Below are positions 1-8,184 of a DNA stretch of 45,826 bases, one piece after another. Position numbers and translations under genes: made by a program. The stretch spans positions 1-45,826 of the forward strand of contig JAEZRP010000019.1 of the NCBI GenBank assembly GCA_023444095.1, given 5' to 3'. Under the pieces are notes generated by a model. It saw nothing but the letters and a program-made list of their open reading frames with translations. It made no database searches and was not told the origin of the DNA. Position 1 is the first letter of the stretch, and the number at the start of each line of letters is the position of its first letter. This stretch comes from Bacillota bacterium. GTDB lineage: Bacteria; Bacillota; Clostridia; Christensenellales; Aristaeellaceae.

Positions 1-719
1 GTCGCGTCGCGCATCTGATACAGCAGCATCCCCCAGCTTACAAAGTCAATCGGATCGATGGATGTTTCCAAAAGGGAAGACTTCTCGTCGATCAGACCCA
101 GCAAACCATCCAAGCCAAGCGAGGGAATCTCTGAAAACAGAATCCTAAGGACGTCCCGCTGGCGTCTGGTGCGCTCGAAGTCGTCGCCGCAGCCCTTGCG
201 AATGCGGCAAAAGAGGAGGGTTTGATCAGCATCCAGCTCATTTTGTCCGACTATAAAACCTGCCTGGGGAAAGGCATCATTCATCACTTTCGCCTCGGCA
301 GAGTTCATGGTGACCTTAATTCCACCAAGTGTCTCCACAATCTTGCGCACGGCATCAAAATCCAGCACCGCATATCCATCTACGGATACACCGAAATTGG
401 CCTTGATCGTTTCGATTGCCAGTTCTACCCCGCCATACGCATACGCGGCATTGATGCGCCCAGAACCTTTTCCGGGAATGGATACGTATGTATCACGCAT
501 AATTGAGGTGAATTTCAGCTCGTTGTTCTGCTTGTCTATGCTTATGATAATGATTGTGTCCGTCCTGCATCCATCCCAGTTGTCGGGATCCCTGGTATCG
601 ATTCCGAGAAGAAGCAGATGATACAGCCCTTCGTCAGTCGGGAGATCTGCTGCGCTTGCATTGCTGTAAAGCGACATCAACAGAGCGATGATCAGTAAGA
701 ACAGACCGGTTTTTCTCAT
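1..719 (-). CDS. LytR-CpsA-Psr (LCP) family ligase, 3' end outside window
   Basis: Reading leftwards from an ATG at 717-719 gives 239 codons with no stop before the window edge, so the C-terminus is missing. LCP enzymes move undecaprenyl-linked glycopolymers onto peptidoglycan outside the membrane. Residues 1-23 are a signal peptide or anchor (MRKTG then a hydrophobic run ending NASA). Family marks follow in order: LLLGIDTR (36-43), RTDTI (52-56), SIMRDTYVSIPG (72-83), RINAAYAYGG (88-97), and further on an Arg-rich FERTRRQRDVL block that lines the phosphate pocket. The start is fixed by GGAGG about 7 bases upstream. It is the last minus-strand gene of the polysaccharide locus, which fits a role in anchoring that polymer. 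Family assignment is firm; the substrate is inferred. Confidence 0.9.
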   Translation of the reverse strand, partial: MRKTGLFLLIIALLMSLYSNASAADLPTDEGLYHLLLLGIDTRDPDNWDGCRTDTIIIISIDKQNNELKFTSIMRDTYVSIPGKGSGRINAAYAYGGVELAIETIKANFGVSVDGYAVLDFDAVRKIVETLGGIKVTMNSAEAKVMNDAFPQAGFIVGQNELDADQTLLFCRIRKGCGDDFERTRRQRDVLRILFSEIPSLGLDGLLGLIDEKSSLLETSIDPIDFVSWGMLLYQMRDA

Positions 720-868
720 ACTCCAACCTCCAACCCATAGAATCCGCGCAGGTCCGCGTATATTGCATACTTGCATATATTGCAATGGCATAGATTTGCG
801 TGATACTTACTGGCTTATTGGCAAACCTTGGATTTCACCCCATGATCCTGCCGCCAACACGCCTTGCG

Positions 869-1774
869 CTAGGGACGGGCATAGGCCTCAAAGACATTGT
901 CGTGGATGATGCTCCGAAGCATGCCGTCGTCGACTCCCGCAGCTAGAAGATTTGGAAACAGCTCGTCTATCATTCGCGTATACCCACGAACATCTCCACC
1001 ATTCTCAAATCGCGGGTTATACCATCCAGAATCCATGCTCAGCAAGATTCTGTGGGAAAAGCCGTCGTCCAACAAGCGCAGAAGCAGCTCCAGCGTCGTG
1101 TCCGGATTGTAGTCGATGCCCAGATACGAACCGCGCTCGCCCACACGCCGGAGCGTCTGATAATCCTGTTCCGATGACGCGTGAAACCACGCGAACCGAG
1201 AGGGCTCAATGCCCTCTTCATGGAGGATATCCAGTGCCCGATTCGCCACTTGTCCGCTTATCGTATGGCTGCAAATCAAGGCACCTGTTTTTCCGGAGGC
1301 TCTGCACGCCGCACGAAGCAACTTCTCCTCGGTCTCCGTCATGCCGTCGTCCGAGGTGCCCAGCTTGATAAACCCGGCACGCACGTCGGTACCCTCGATA
1401 TGATCGTCCAGTTCGCCGACCAGCTGCGCGGTCAATTCGTCGACTTCGGTGGCGCGCACATCTTCTGTGATCCAAGGCTCCCGATAGAATCCGGTGGCCA
1501 ACGCGACCGGCATGCCACACTCCCGCGCGACGAGCGAAACGATGTCCGCGCGCCTGCCGATGCCCATCGGCGTCGCCTCGCAGATCAAACCGACGCCCTT
1601 TTCCTTCGCGGCAAGCAGATGCGGCTTCATCACGCGCAGCACGTCGCCGATATCCGCATTGCGGTATGCCCACGCCGGCGCATCGCCGGTTTCCGTGAAA
1701 ATGTGCTCGTGCGGCAGCGCAAGCTCGAAGCCTTCCGCCGCCAGCATACCAGCCGTCGTATAGATGTGTTTCAT
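869..1774 (-). CDS. Phosphotriesterase-family metal-dependent hydrolase
   Basis: 301 residues, the usual length for the PTE/Php amidohydrolase group. The full binuclear metal site is visible: H22 and H24 in LPHEHIF, K137 (the carboxylated lysine) in GFIKLGTS, H170 in CSHT, H198 in WFHAS and D248 in LSMDSG. The enzyme should be an active cytoplasmic TIM-barrel hydrolase. Members of this group act on lactones, sugar-derived esters or phosphotriesters, and the sequence does not reveal which. The start overlaps the stop of the upstream flavodoxin-like gene by four bases (ATGA), so the two are translationally coupled. It lies between the LCP ligase and capG, but a link to polymer synthesis is not evident. 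Confidence 0.85.
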   Translation of the reverse strand: MKHIYTTAGMLAAEGFELALPHEHIFTETGDAPAWAYRNADIGDVLRVMKPHLLAAKEKGVGLICEATPMGIGRRADIVSLVARECGMPVALATGFYREPWITEDVRATEVDELTAQLVGELDDHIEGTDVRAGFIKLGTSDDGMTETEEKLLRAACRASGKTGALICSHTISGQVANRALDILHEEGIEPSRFAWFHASSEQDYQTLRRVGERGSYLGIDYNPDTTLELLLRLLDDGFSHRILLSMDSGWYNPRFENGGDVRGYTRMIDELFPNLLAAGVDDGMLRSIIHDNVFEAYARP

Positions 1775-2328
1775 CGCGTGATCCTCTGTAAGGCGAGCGC
1801 CTCGGCCGCCGCCTCGATTGCCTTTAGCTTATATTCCTTATTCCAACGGTTGACGCCAATGTAGTCGAATACATGGCCGCGCATGTGCTGCACTGCCCGC
1901 TCCATCTGCTGAAGGCAGGTCAGAAGCCCGTTCCCGGTGCCGCCCGGCGCGGCGATCAGCAGCACCTCTTTGCCTGTCAGCGCAGTCTTCTCCTGCAGCG
2001 CCTCGCACCTGCGAAACCGGTCGAGGAACGACTTGAGCGCCTCGCTCGTCTCGCCCCAGTAGACCGGGGTCTGGATGACCAGCGCACCCGCTTCCGCGAT
2101 CTGTTTGGACACCTCGGTAAATCCGTCCTCGCCATACGCGCAGATATGCTCGTTCCTGCAGATGCCCCACCCGTCTACGCACACCTTGCAACGTCCGATG
2201 GCCGTTTTGCACAGGTCAATGACTACGACTGATGCCCCTGCCTTCTCCGCACCCGCGACAGCAGCCGCCACGCAAGAAACCGACAGCCCCTCAGCTTTGG
2301 GTGTGCCTGTTAAAACGACGATTTTCAT
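1771..2328 (-). CDS. Flavodoxin-fold NAD(P)H-dependent FMN reductase-like protein
   Basis: 185 residues with a flavodoxin-like fold: an N-terminal MKIVVLTGTPKAEGLS phosphate-binding loop for FMN, then a Cys-containing segment (GRCKVCVDGWGICR) typical of the iron-sulfur-flavoprotein/NADPH-dependent FMN reductase group, and QTPVYWGETSEALKSFLDR, which forms the second flavin loop. It probably reduces a small molecule using FMN and NAD(P)H. A strong SD (GGGGAGGGG) lies nine bases before the ATG. It overlaps the downstream phosphotriesterase gene by four bases. The substrate is unknown. Confidence 0.8.
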   Translation of the reverse strand: MKIVVLTGTPKAEGLSVSCVAAAVAGAEKAGASVVVIDLCKTAIGRCKVCVDGWGICRNEHICAYGEDGFTEVSKQIAEAGALVIQTPVYWGETSEALKSFLDRFRRCEALQEKTALTGKEVLLIAAPGGTGNGLLTCLQQMERAVQHMRGHVFDYIGVNRWNKEYKLKAIEAAAEALALQRITR

Positions 2329-2352
2329 GAAGTGATGCCCCTCCCCTTCGAA

Positions 2353-2556
2353 TCAGTCCTGCGATTCTTCGATCACGCGTACCCGACCGACCTGCCCATC
2401 CTCCAGCATGACCTTGATGCCGTGGGGGTGGTGGCTGCTCTTGGTCAAAATCTTCGCGACGACGCCCCCGGTGAGCCTGCCGGTCGGCTGATCGGCTTTC
2501 AGCACGATCTTCACCCGCGTGCCAATTCGAATGTCTGCTCTATTCTTTCCGCCCAT
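2353..2556 (-). CDS. ywbE: YwbE family protein (DUF2196)
   Basis: A 67-residue protein matching the whole YwbE family: an IRIGTRVKIVLKADQPTG segment, then SSHHPHGIKVMLEDGQVGRV with its conserved HPHGIKV core. The small beta-rich fold has no established function and is found across Firmicutes. The start is supported by GAGGGAAG about two bases from the ATG. It lies 24 bp upstream of the flavodoxin-like gene in the same direction, so the two may share a transcript. Confidence 0.85.
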   Translation of the reverse strand: MGGKNRADIRIGTRVKIVLKADQPTGRLTGGVVAKILTKSSHHPHGIKVMLEDGQVGRVRVIEESQD

Positions 2557-2577
2557 ATTCTTCCCTCATAACGTGGG

Positions 2578-2790
2578 TCATCGATTTTTTCCACAACAAT
2601 GCTTGTTCTTCTTCCCGCTCCCGCAGTGCATGGGACATTTCGGCCGACCATCTGACTCGCACGCTACACCTCGGTGTCGACCACCGCAAGCCGCCCACCG
2701 AACTCACCGAATTGAATGGCTGAAATTTGAGCGGAAGATCGGTTCCCTGCATGCCCCGATCACGTCCTTTGCGATTTCTTCCGCATGATC
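2578..2790 (-). pseudogene. Remnant of a SEC-C zinc-motif protein
   Basis: In the minus frame ending at TGA 2578-2580 the translation finishes with KCPMHCGSGKKNKHCCGK, a recognisable SEC-C zinc-binding tail (CGSGKKxKxCCG), although the first Cys pair is spaced CxxxC instead of CxC. The same frame upstream reads AEEIAKDVIGACREPIF but is cut by an in-frame TGA at 2704-2706, and no good start with an SD was seen. It appears to be a decayed gene. A small functional ORF of about 40 codons from a non-ATG start is a less likely alternative. Confidence 0.45.
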
Positions 2791-2805
2791 TGCTTATTCA
2801 CAGGG

Positions 2806-3948
2806 TCAATCCTTGCGCCAGACCATGCGATTCACGATCCCGGTATAGCTTTGAATGATCTTCACGACCTTAACTGACACATTTTCATCCAGGTAATCCC
2901 GCACCGGCAGTCCCAGGTCGCCGTTCCGATTCATCTCAACGGCCGTATCGACCGCCTGCAACACCTGCTCTGTGGTAATGCCGGCCAGGATGAAGTTTCC
3001 CTTGTCCAAGGCTTCCGGCCGCTCGGTCGAGGTCCGGATGCATACAGCTGGGAAGGGAGATCCGACAGACAAAAAGAAGCTACTCTCCTCCGGCAATGTC
3101 CCGCTGTCGGATACAACCGCGAACGCGTTCATCTGCAGATGGTTGTAATCATGAAAGCCCAAAGGCTTGTTCCGGATGACGCGCCTGTCAAACACAAAGC
3201 TGCGCTTCTCAATCAATTTCGCGCTTCTGGGATGACAGGAATACAGGATGGGCAGATCGTACTTCTCCGCCATCGCGTTGACCGCGTTCATCAGACTGAA
3301 GAAGTTCTTCTCCGTGTCGATGTTCTCCTCCCGGTGCGCGGAGAGCAGAATGTACCCGCCCTTCTTCAGCCCAAGCTTCTCTAAAATGCTGCTGGCCGTT
3401 ATTTTCTTCAGGTTCGCGTGTAGGACCTCCGCCATCGGTGAGCCGGTGACATAGGTCCGCTCCCGCGCGGTCCCTTCCTGGTTCAGATAGCGGCGCGCGT
3501 GTTCGGAATAGCAGAGGTTCACGTCCGCAATATGATCGACGATTCGACGGTTGGTCTCTTCGGGCAGGCACTCGTCAAAGCAGCGGTTCCCCGCCTCCAT
3601 GTGAAAGATTGGGATGTGCAGCCGTTTCGCCGCAATGGCCGACAGGCAGGAGTTCGTATCCCCGAGGATCAGCAGCGCATCCGGTTGCCGCGCCGCCAGA
3701 AGCTGATAGGACTTGGCGATGATGTTGCCTATGGTCTCACCCAAATCCGCTCCCACCGCGTCCAGAAACACATCGGGCGCGCGAAGGTCCAGGTCCTCAA
3801 AAAAGACCTGATTGAGTTCATAGTCGTAGTTCTGTCCCGTATGCACCAGGATCTGCTCGAAATAACGGTCACATCTTTGAATCACAGCGGACAGGCGGAT
3901 GATCTCCGGCCTGGTTCCCACGATGGTCATAAGCTTGAGCTTATTCAT
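2806..3948 (-). CDS. capG: UDP-GlcNAc 2-epimerase-type enzyme of the UDP-L-FucNAc pathway (CapG/FnlC-like)
   Basis: 380 residues of the non-hydrolysing UDP-HexNAc 2-epimerase family (GT-B fold). Visible marks: TIVGTRPEIIRLSAV at the N-terminus, LILGDTNS, HMEAGNRCFDECLPEETNRR with VDHIAD, LLSAHREENID and VSDSGTLPEESSF. The EAGNRCFD form rather than EAGLRT is typical of the capsule subgroup that makes UDP-N-acetyl-L-fucosamine from the UDP-L-PneuNAc-type intermediate, the last step after CapE and CapF. It lies directly downstream of capF in the canonical order. The start has GGAG five bases upstream. The family is certain; the exact product rests on the capF neighbour. Confidence 0.9.
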   Translation of the reverse strand: MNKLKLMTIVGTRPEIIRLSAVIQRCDRYFEQILVHTGQNYDYELNQVFFEDLDLRAPDVFLDAVGADLGETIGNIIAKSYQLLAARQPDALLILGDTNSCLSAIAAKRLHIPIFHMEAGNRCFDECLPEETNRRIVDHIADVNLCYSEHARRYLNQEGTARERTYVTGSPMAEVLHANLKKITASSILEKLGLKKGGYILLSAHREENIDTEKNFFSLMNAVNAMAEKYDLPILYSCHPRSAKLIEKRSFVFDRRVIRNKPLGFHDYNHLQMNAFAVVSDSGTLPEESSFFLSVGSPFPAVCIRTSTERPEALDKGNFILAGITTEQVLQAVDTAVEMNRNGDLGLPVRDYLDENVSVKVVKIIQSYTGIVNRMVWRKD

Positions 3949-4002
3949 CTTTCTCCGAATCCTCTTCGTCAGAATCCCCAGTCCGGGCAGGTGCTTGACG
4001 TG

Positions 4003-5145
4003 TCACACTTCCAGAGCATACGTATCCGGTTTCGTCGGATCGTACGGTTCATTCGCCCACATGAACGTCACCAAATCCGCGTCGCCGAGGTTTTCGATGC
4101 TGTGCGCATATCCGGTCGGGATATCCACCACCTCGAGCTTTTCTCCGCTCACATAATACTCGTAGATCTGCGCCTCGTCCACCCTTCGGAAGCGGATCAC
4201 GCCCCTTCCGCTGACCACGAGAAATTTCTCAGTCTTGGTATGGTGCCAATGATTCCCCTTCGTGATGCCCGGCATTGAAATGTTCACGCTGAACTGGCCG
4301 CGGTCCGGCGTGCGGAATATCTCGGAGAAGCTGCCGCGTGCGTCGGCGTTCATTTTCAGCGGATAGCTGAACTGATCCGGCGGAAGGTAGGAGAGATAGG
4401 TCGCGTAGAGCTTTTTAGTAAACGGATCGAACATATCAGGCACGCTGCGCTCCGACCGGCTTTTCCTAAAACTTTCGATCAAGTCCACGATCCTTCCCAG
4501 CGTGACCCTGTGCTCCACAGGCACCCTGCAGAACGAGCCTTCCCGGTTTTCCCGGCCCTGTAATGCACGGATCATCTCGCCAACCACATCGTCGATGTAC
4601 ATAAGCGTCATGTTAACGCTGCGGTCGTCAACAGTGATGGGCAAGCCATGGGCAATGTTATGGCAGAAGGTAGCTACCGCGCTGTTATAATTCGGGCGAC
4701 ACCACTTACCAAATACGTTCGGGAAGCGATAGACCAGAACCTTGGCCCCGGTTTCCTCGCCATAGGCGAACATCAGATCTTCGCCCGCCCTCTTGGATCG
4801 CCCATAAGGATTATCAAGTACGGCCTGTGTAGATGAGCTGACCAAAACCGGGCAGACATTTTCATGTTTTTTCAGCGTATTAAGCAACACGGAGGTAAAG
4901 CCGAAATTACCTGCCATGAATTCACTCGGCTCTTTCGGACGGTTGACGCCCGCCAGGTGAAACACAAAATTGGCCTTCGCGCAATAGGAGTCAAGCAGTG
5001 CGAGGTTACTATCCAGGTCATACTCCATCAAGTTCAAGCTGTTCGTAAAGTCCGTCGTCTTATCCTTTCCATCGCGGATGCTTTGAAGAGAGGCAACCAT
5101 GTTTTTCCCAATAAAGCCATGTGCGCCGGTGATCAATACGTTCAT
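4003..5145 (-). CDS. capF: CapF-like bifunctional UDP-sugar C4-reductase/cupin epimerase
   Basis: 380 residues in two domains. Residues 1 to about 245 form an SDR/epimerase Rossmann domain (MNVLITGAHGFIGKN, FHLAGVNRP, NPYGRSKRAGE, YRFPNVFGKWCRPNYNS). About 265 to 380 form a cupin (FSVNISMPGITKGNHWHHTKTE, then YAHSIENLGDADLVTFMWANEPYD). This is the CapF/FnlB/WbjC architecture, in which the cupin epimerises C3 and the SDR domain reduces C4 on the way to UDP-L-FucNAc. The frame is open 23 codons further upstream, but AAGGAGG lies seven bases before the ATG at 5143-5145, which fixes the start. Its usual upstream partner, capE, survives only as debris. Confidence 0.92.
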   Translation of the reverse strand: MNVLITGAHGFIGKNMVASLQSIRDGKDKTTDFTNSLNLMEYDLDSNLALLDSYCAKANFVFHLAGVNRPKEPSEFMAGNFGFTSVLLNTLKKHENVCPVLVSSSTQAVLDNPYGRSKRAGEDLMFAYGEETGAKVLVYRFPNVFGKWCRPNYNSAVATFCHNIAHGLPITVDDRSVNMTLMYIDDVVGEMIRALQGRENREGSFCRVPVEHRVTLGRIVDLIESFRKSRSERSVPDMFDPFTKKLYATYLSYLPPDQFSYPLKMNADARGSFSEIFRTPDRGQFSVNISMPGITKGNHWHHTKTEKFLVVSGRGVIRFRRVDEAQIYEYYVSGEKLEVVDIPTGYAHSIENLGDADLVTFMWANEPYDPTKPDTYALEV

Positions 5146-5199
5146 CTTGAACCTCCTTCCTAGATCCTCTCCTCCCACGGTCCCGCTTATCGCAGGATT

Positions 5200-5354
5200 C
5201 TTTGAACTACCCATGTTGATTGTTTGGGCGTACGACTCGCTAGTGAACAGTGTCCCATGCCTCTTTTCGCCGCGCCGGATGCTGATGACTTGATCTCATT
5301 GCCCGAATGAAAGAGCTCCTTCATCATTTGCTTGATGGAAACGTAAGGTCGCTC
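5200..5354 (-). pseudogene. capE: Frameshifted 3' fragment of a capE-like UDP-GlcNAc 4,6-dehydratase
   Basis: Directly upstream of capF two minus-strand frames carry pieces of the CapE/FnlA C-terminal region. One reads PYVSIKQMMKELFHSGNEIK; after a frameshift near 5290 the next reads ISIRRGEKRHGTLFTSESYA followed by QTINMG. These parallel the family's pattern of NEIK, then I.T.RHGEK..ETLLT.EE, then DMG. Everything upstream of the fragment is replaced by transposon debris. The position (capE-capF-capG order) supports the call. The enzyme cannot be functional. Confidence 0.5.
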
Positions 5355-5464
5355 TGCGCGTTACAAAACGCTGACAGACGGTTGGTGACAGCATATTTCG
5401 CTTATGAGATGGCTCGTGATCAATCAACGAGCTCACCTTCAGCACTGCCTTCTAATCCAATGAG

Positions 5465-5644
5465 TTAGGTCTCGTGCAACGGTGTGGCGATCCTTGTTTG
5501 ATCACTCAAGTCGTTCTGATCAATCGCGTACATCTTCTGCCGATTACACATGAAGCATCTGCTCACGTCAAAGTGTCGGATTGTCTCATTAATACTATGC
5601 TCAGAGCCGATATTCCATGACCGTCCAGTATAGCGCGCACGTTG
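5465..5644 (-). pseudogene. Decayed helix-turn-helix ORF of a second transposon copy
   Basis: The minus strand contains a broken homologue of the transposase HTH ORF at 7840-8082. Here VMEYRL and, after a frameshift, EHSINETIRHFDVSRCFMCN align with VMAFRL and RHSLNETMARFGVSKTFLCK there. Upstream codons (QRARYTGR against ERATFRRD) also align. Many codons differ, so it is an old, diverged copy and not a recent duplication. It is followed by TAA at 5465-5467. Confidence 0.55.
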
Positions 5645-5804
5645 GGTTGCGTGCGATCCTTATCAAGTCCAGCGGACATATATATGGACATGGTTCCGGA
5701 GGCTTCTGTCAGTCAGGCGTCTCCATATTATAGTGCCCTCTTTGCCATACGGTACCATGGTGCACGCCACCGGTCAAGCGCAGTTGCGCGAGACGCGCAG
5801 CACA

Positions 5805-6923
5805 TCATTCTTCAATATTTCTGTTCAACATGTGATCCTGCAATCCCCGGATCGCGTCGTCGAGCTCTCGGAGTGCTCCCTTTTGATATGTGAACCGGAT
5901 TCCCAACTGCGCACAAAGCTTCTTTAGTAAATGCTCCGTCCGATACTCGTTGGTTACCACGGCACGGGGACGTCCGTATTTTTCGATGTAGGCACAGAAC
6001 ACGCTCATCCACCTCCCAACGCCGCCTTCATAGTCAAGCGCTAGTTCGATTGCGACAGTATCGGCGACATAAGATTTTGGCGTCTCGCGTACGGCGACCA
6101 TGATCAACGCCAATGGGATATACGGGGCGTCCCCCGCTTCGTGTCGGATGGGCATAGGAGGGCATGTGATCGCACACTGCAATGTCACATCCGTTCTTAT
6201 GCGCCCGCGTAGTCTGGCAATCTCATGATCGTTCGACAGGATCGGCGCCGTGAAGTGCTCATCAATGTGATCTGGCAGTTTTAGGTAGCTAAGCTCATAC
6301 TTGCCTTCCCCCGTCTTTACAAACATGGGGATACTTTTATGGATCGACATGCCGCCCGCTATGAAGTCTTCTGCATCCAATGGGCGCCCCAACGCCTCGT
6401 GCATGATCTCCCAGTACCCCTTGGTCTCACGCATCTCAGCAAATTCTGTTGCCGCGTCCATTGCTTGGATCAGTGTTTTTTCATCATCTTCGTCGATATA
6501 CCAAGGATATCGCAACGGCCTGGCACGACGAAAGACGGGCCACGCTTGTTTTCCGCGATACTTTCGCCCTGCGAAAATAATGCTACGATAATCCCAATCG
6601 TCCAGTTCCTTGCGATCTACAAACAGGCACTTCACGCAATCCTCTGTAACCTCGGGCTCCACAGTATTTATGCTGCCTTCGTCACTCTCATTTGCCAACT
6701 GAACCGCCTTCAAGTACGAAAACAGTCCCAAAAGTCCACAGTATACGACAAGCCCGTTTTTATCTTGCGCGCGGCAGTAAAGGATATCCTCCCCTATACG
6801 GACGGCAAATAGTTCACTATCCGCTAGCTTTCCAAAAAATCCCGAGCCCTTCATCCTCTCGGCATACAAAAAAAGCTCCTCTGAAGGGAGCTGTCTGGGC
6901 ACCGTACTATGATTTTGTGTCAT
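5805..6923 (-). CDS. DUF7309/DUF6930-like protein coupled to a transposase
   Basis: 372 residues starting at the ATG at 6921-6923. That ATG overlaps the transposase stop (ATGA) and has GAGGAG five bases upstream inside the transposase gene. The N-terminal part (LPSEELFLYAERMKGSGFFG, then LFAVRIGEDILYC) resembles the DUF7309 pattern. The C-terminal part (YGRPRAVVTNEYRTEHLLKK, LCAQLGIRF, ALRELDDAIRGL) resembles DUF6930. No catalytic motif, signal peptide or membrane segment is seen, so a cytoplasmic protein of unknown function is likely. The frame is intact. Its tight coupling to the transposase suggests cargo of the element and not capsule machinery. The domain names are from memory and are moderately sure. 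Confidence 0.65.
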   Translation of the reverse strand: MTQNHSTVPRQLPSEELFLYAERMKGSGFFGKLADSELFAVRIGEDILYCRAQDKNGLVVYCGLLGLFSYLKAVQLANESDEGSINTVEPEVTEDCVKCLFVDRKELDDWDYRSIIFAGRKYRGKQAWPVFRRARPLRYPWYIDEDDEKTLIQAMDAATEFAEMRETKGYWEIMHEALGRPLDAEDFIAGGMSIHKSIPMFVKTGEGKYELSYLKLPDHIDEHFTAPILSNDHEIARLRGRIRTDVTLQCAITCPPMPIRHEAGDAPYIPLALIMVAVRETPKSYVADTVAIELALDYEGGVGRWMSVFCAYIEKYGRPRAVVTNEYRTEHLLKKLCAQLGIRFTYQKGALRELDDAIRGLQDHMLNRNIEE

Positions 6924-7828
6924 ACGATCTCCTCTATCATCCGCATCGGGCTTATCATCCCGAGACAAGGTTTCGGATACAGATTCGAGATGCGCTGGTA
7001 TTCACTCAATATCAGCGTTGCCTCCTCAAGGCTGCCCACACACATCGTGTCGTACAACCTCTCCTGGTCTATTCGGTGCTGGAATTCTACGTGCGCATTC
7101 CCCCACGGCTTTCCTTTCGTGATCCGCTGATGAAAAATGCCGTTGCTCGACAGGAACGCCTGAAAATGCGTGACGTGCGTTTCATGGCCGCACATGTAAT
7201 CGCTGACAAACTCGCTTCCGTTATCCGATTGAATACATCGAATAGAAAATGGCGCGGAACTCATAAGTTCCATTGCAAAGCGCAATGAAGTAAGCTCACT
7301 GTGTTCGGCAAACATCCACCGAAAAGCCCAACGTGACTTTACGTCAACGGCGGTATACTGATATAGCTTCAGCTCTTTCTGGGGATCCAGAGCCGCCCGC
7401 CTGATATCCTCCACGTTTTGCCAATATTCACGCTGGCACCCGTCTTTCAGGTAGCGGATCATCGGCAGGTCAGGGAACAGGTGCTCTTGTTCGGCCAGCA
7501 TATCCATCATATCTTCCATATGCCGCCGCGCAGATAAGACCAACTCCGCTTTGCGGATTTCCTCGCTTTCGGGTATCTGAACAACAGCACCCGTAGGCAC
7601 ACATTTCATGTCGACCTGCACAAGTTCGCCGGGAAAACACGCATTTGGATTGCATTTCCCTGTTCTGATCTTCTTTGTCTTGACATCCTTTGTTCGCCTG
7701 CATTTACCAATTAGCTTATTCGCCATCCTCCTGATTGAAGCATAGGATCGGCAAGCCAGCATATCGCCGAGCCGGGAGATCGTTGGTATCAGCTTGTTTC
7801 GCTTTCTGTCCGTCTGATTATCGATCAA
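6920..7828 (-). CDS. DDE transposase, integrase core (orfB)
   Basis: 302 residues with an rve-type DDE catalytic core: first Asp in GELVQVDMKCV, second in CIQSDNGSEFVSD, Glu in WGNAHVEFQHRIDQE. All three acidic residues are present, so the core looks active. The best start is TTG at 7826-7828, but the frame is open upstream through WEERTQLKSS into the orfA region, one base back relative to orfA. A -1 frameshift, programmed or mutational, would therefore give one HTH-plus-DDE protein. The conserved LAERSREP hinge at the end of orfA is typical of single-ORF IS481-like enzymes, which favours an original fusion. Confidence 0.8.
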   Translation of the reverse strand: MIDNQTDRKRNKLIPTISRLGDMLACRSYASIRRMANKLIGKCRRTKDVKTKKIRTGKCNPNACFPGELVQVDMKCVPTGAVVQIPESEEIRKAELVLSARRHMEDMMDMLAEQEHLFPDLPMIRYLKDGCQREYWQNVEDIRRAALDPQKELKLYQYTAVDVKSRWAFRWMFAEHSELTSLRFAMELMSSAPFSIRCIQSDNGSEFVSDYMCGHETHVTHFQAFLSSNGIFHQRITKGKPWGNAHVEFQHRIDQERLYDTMCVGSLEEATLILSEYQRISNLYPKPCLGMISPMRMIEEIV

Positions 7829-7839
7829 CAGGCTGCTTT

Positions 7840-8082
7840 TTAACTGGGTTCGTTCTTCCCAGCTATACCTGGTTGACGATTTTTGGGCTCACGGGATCGC
7901 TCCGCCAAATCTGCTGGATCTGCTCGATATCTTTTCTGCCATTTGCACAGGAACGTCTTGCTTACACCAAACCGAGCCATGGTTTCGTTCAAGCTGTGCC
8001 GTAGGCGAAACGCCATGACATCCCGTCGAAACGTAGCTCGTTCTTCCTGGGTGGTCGTTGATGATAGCAGCGGATTCGGCAT
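7840..8082 (-). CDS. Transposase helix-turn-helix ORF (orfA)
   Basis: 80 residues: a basic N-terminus, a helix-turn-helix (RHSLNETMARFGVSKTFLCK) and a hinge (ADPADLAERSREPKN) that normally leads into the DDE domain. It binds the element's ends. After PKN the frame runs on to a stop at 7840, while the continuation of the hinge is found in the -1 frame. It lies 37 bp downstream of a consensus promoter. A second, decayed copy of this HTH is at 5465-5644. Confidence 0.75.
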   Translation of the reverse strand: MPNPLLSSTTTQEERATFRRDVMAFRLRHSLNETMARFGVSKTFLCKWQKRYRADPADLAERSREPKNRQPGIAGKNEPS

Positions 8083-8119
8083 ATTGGGATTCAGCTCCCA
8101 TAGTTTTCTATATGCCGAA

Positions 8120-8148
8120 ATTATACGGGTAGCAATCTATACTATCAA
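8120..8148 (-). promoter_or_regulatory. SigA-type promoter of the transposon
   Basis: On the minus strand TTGATA (8143-8148), a 17-base spacer and a perfect TATAAT (8120-8125). It points at orfA. Confidence 0.7.
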
Positions 8149-8184
8149 CAGGCATCGAGATCGTTGGAAGCCCGGGATAGTACC

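Larger units (their letters stand above)
5805..8150 (-). mobile_element. Two-ORF DDE transposon (IS481/IS3-like) with a coupled third gene
   Basis: The block holds an HTH ORF (7840-8082), a DDE integrase-core ORF (6920-7828) and a third ORF coupled to the transposase by an ATGA overlap (5805-6923), all on the minus strand behind one promoter (8120-8148). Terminal inverted repeats were not identified, so the limits are approximate, taken from the promoter and the last stop codon. The family is placed from the rve-type core only. Confidence 0.6.

Noticed and set aside
5146..5214. Upstream extension of capF by 23 codons
   Set aside because: The extension reads through the SD of the ATG at 5145 and joins degraded capE sequence.
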